From contig JAHEEZ010000079.1 in assembly GCA_024640445.1 (NCBI GenBank), positions 1 through 14,106 on the forward strand: a stretch of DNA of 14,106 bases, written 5' to 3'. Source of the stretch: Acidobacteriota bacterium (GTDB lineage Bacteria > Acidobacteriota > Blastocatellia > Pyrinomonadales > Pyrinomonadaceae). How positions within the stretch are numbered: the first letter of the stretch is position 1; each line of letters opens with the position of its first letter. Positions 14,081-14,106 of this stretch are shown here, in pieces. Below the pieces are notes generated by a model. The model was given only the letters and a program-made list of their open reading frames with translations, ran no database searches and was not told the DNA's origin. Position numbers and translations under genes: made by a program.

Positions 14081-14106
14081 GTGAATGGTGAACCGTGAAT
14101 GGTGAA
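14081..14106 (+). repeat. 14-bp tandem repeat running off the window
   Basis: GTGAATGGTGAACC (14081-14094) is followed at once by GTGAATGGTGAA (14095-14106), cut by the window edge. Internally each unit has GTGAA twice. Upstream, CTTTGCG occurs twice at 14045-14067, suggesting a wider low-complexity intergenic repeat. Confidence 0.6.

Larger units (their letters stand above)
13771..14106. other. right-edge region without a supported gene
   Basis: No terminator is clear after the hydrolase gene. The region has a 12-bp palindrome (GGATTCGAATCC, about 13904-13915), a hairpin TCGATCC/GGATCGA (13930-13948), a decayed copy of the dispersed hairpin, and a tandem repeat at the end. A 49-codon ORF from GTG 13887 was considered and left out. 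Confidence 0.5.

Overview
The window looks like chromosomal DNA of moderate GC content from an environmental Gram-negative bacterium. A large Oar-type TonB-dependent receptor with an N-terminal carboxypeptidase-regulatory-like domain, a lipoprotein with two pre-peptidase-like beta domains, a Tat-exported amidase and many short intergenic palindromes together suggest Acidobacteriota, perhaps Blastocatellia. That placement is inference; there is no rRNA or other marker gene here.

Layout, left to right: the 3' end of an alpha/beta hydrolase (1-399, +); a gene-free stretch with four tetraloop palindromes (642-765); a small four-helix DUF1772 membrane protein (789-1256, +); an enolase-superfamily enzyme of the cis-3-hydroxy-L-proline dehydratase / hydroxyproline-betaine epimerase clade (1507-2619, -, TTG start); divergent from it, a Tat-exported amidase (2982-4538, +) preceded by a 10-codon leader ORF that overlaps its start codon; a long gene-free leader; the TonB-dependent receptor (5257-8556, +) closed by a strong terminator; a 51-bp IS-like mini-element; an overlapping two-gene operon of an XRE-type HTH protein and a DUF6036-like nucleotidyltransferase (10038 to 8796, -) under a palindrome-bearing promoter; a second copy of the IS-like end (10262-10296); a palindrome cluster; a PPC-like lipoprotein (10414-11295, -, TTG start); a DUF3237/UPF0311 protein (11523-11996, -); a divergent secreted protein of unknown family (12169-12798, +); and a secreted alpha/beta hydrolase (13024-13770, +). 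The right edge holds another copy of a dispersed hairpin and a short tandem repeat.

Most genes stand alone and do not form one pathway. The clear functional unit is the HTH/nucleotidyltransferase pair. Its gene order, overlap and self-regulating-looking promoter resemble AbiE-like toxin-antitoxin systems, and IS-like ends flank it, so it may be acquired cargo. This is the best candidate for a little-described system in the window. The second theme is the density of short palindromic elements in nearly every intergenic gap, in at least two families. No CRISPR array, rRNA, convincing tRNA, or intact transposase was seen.
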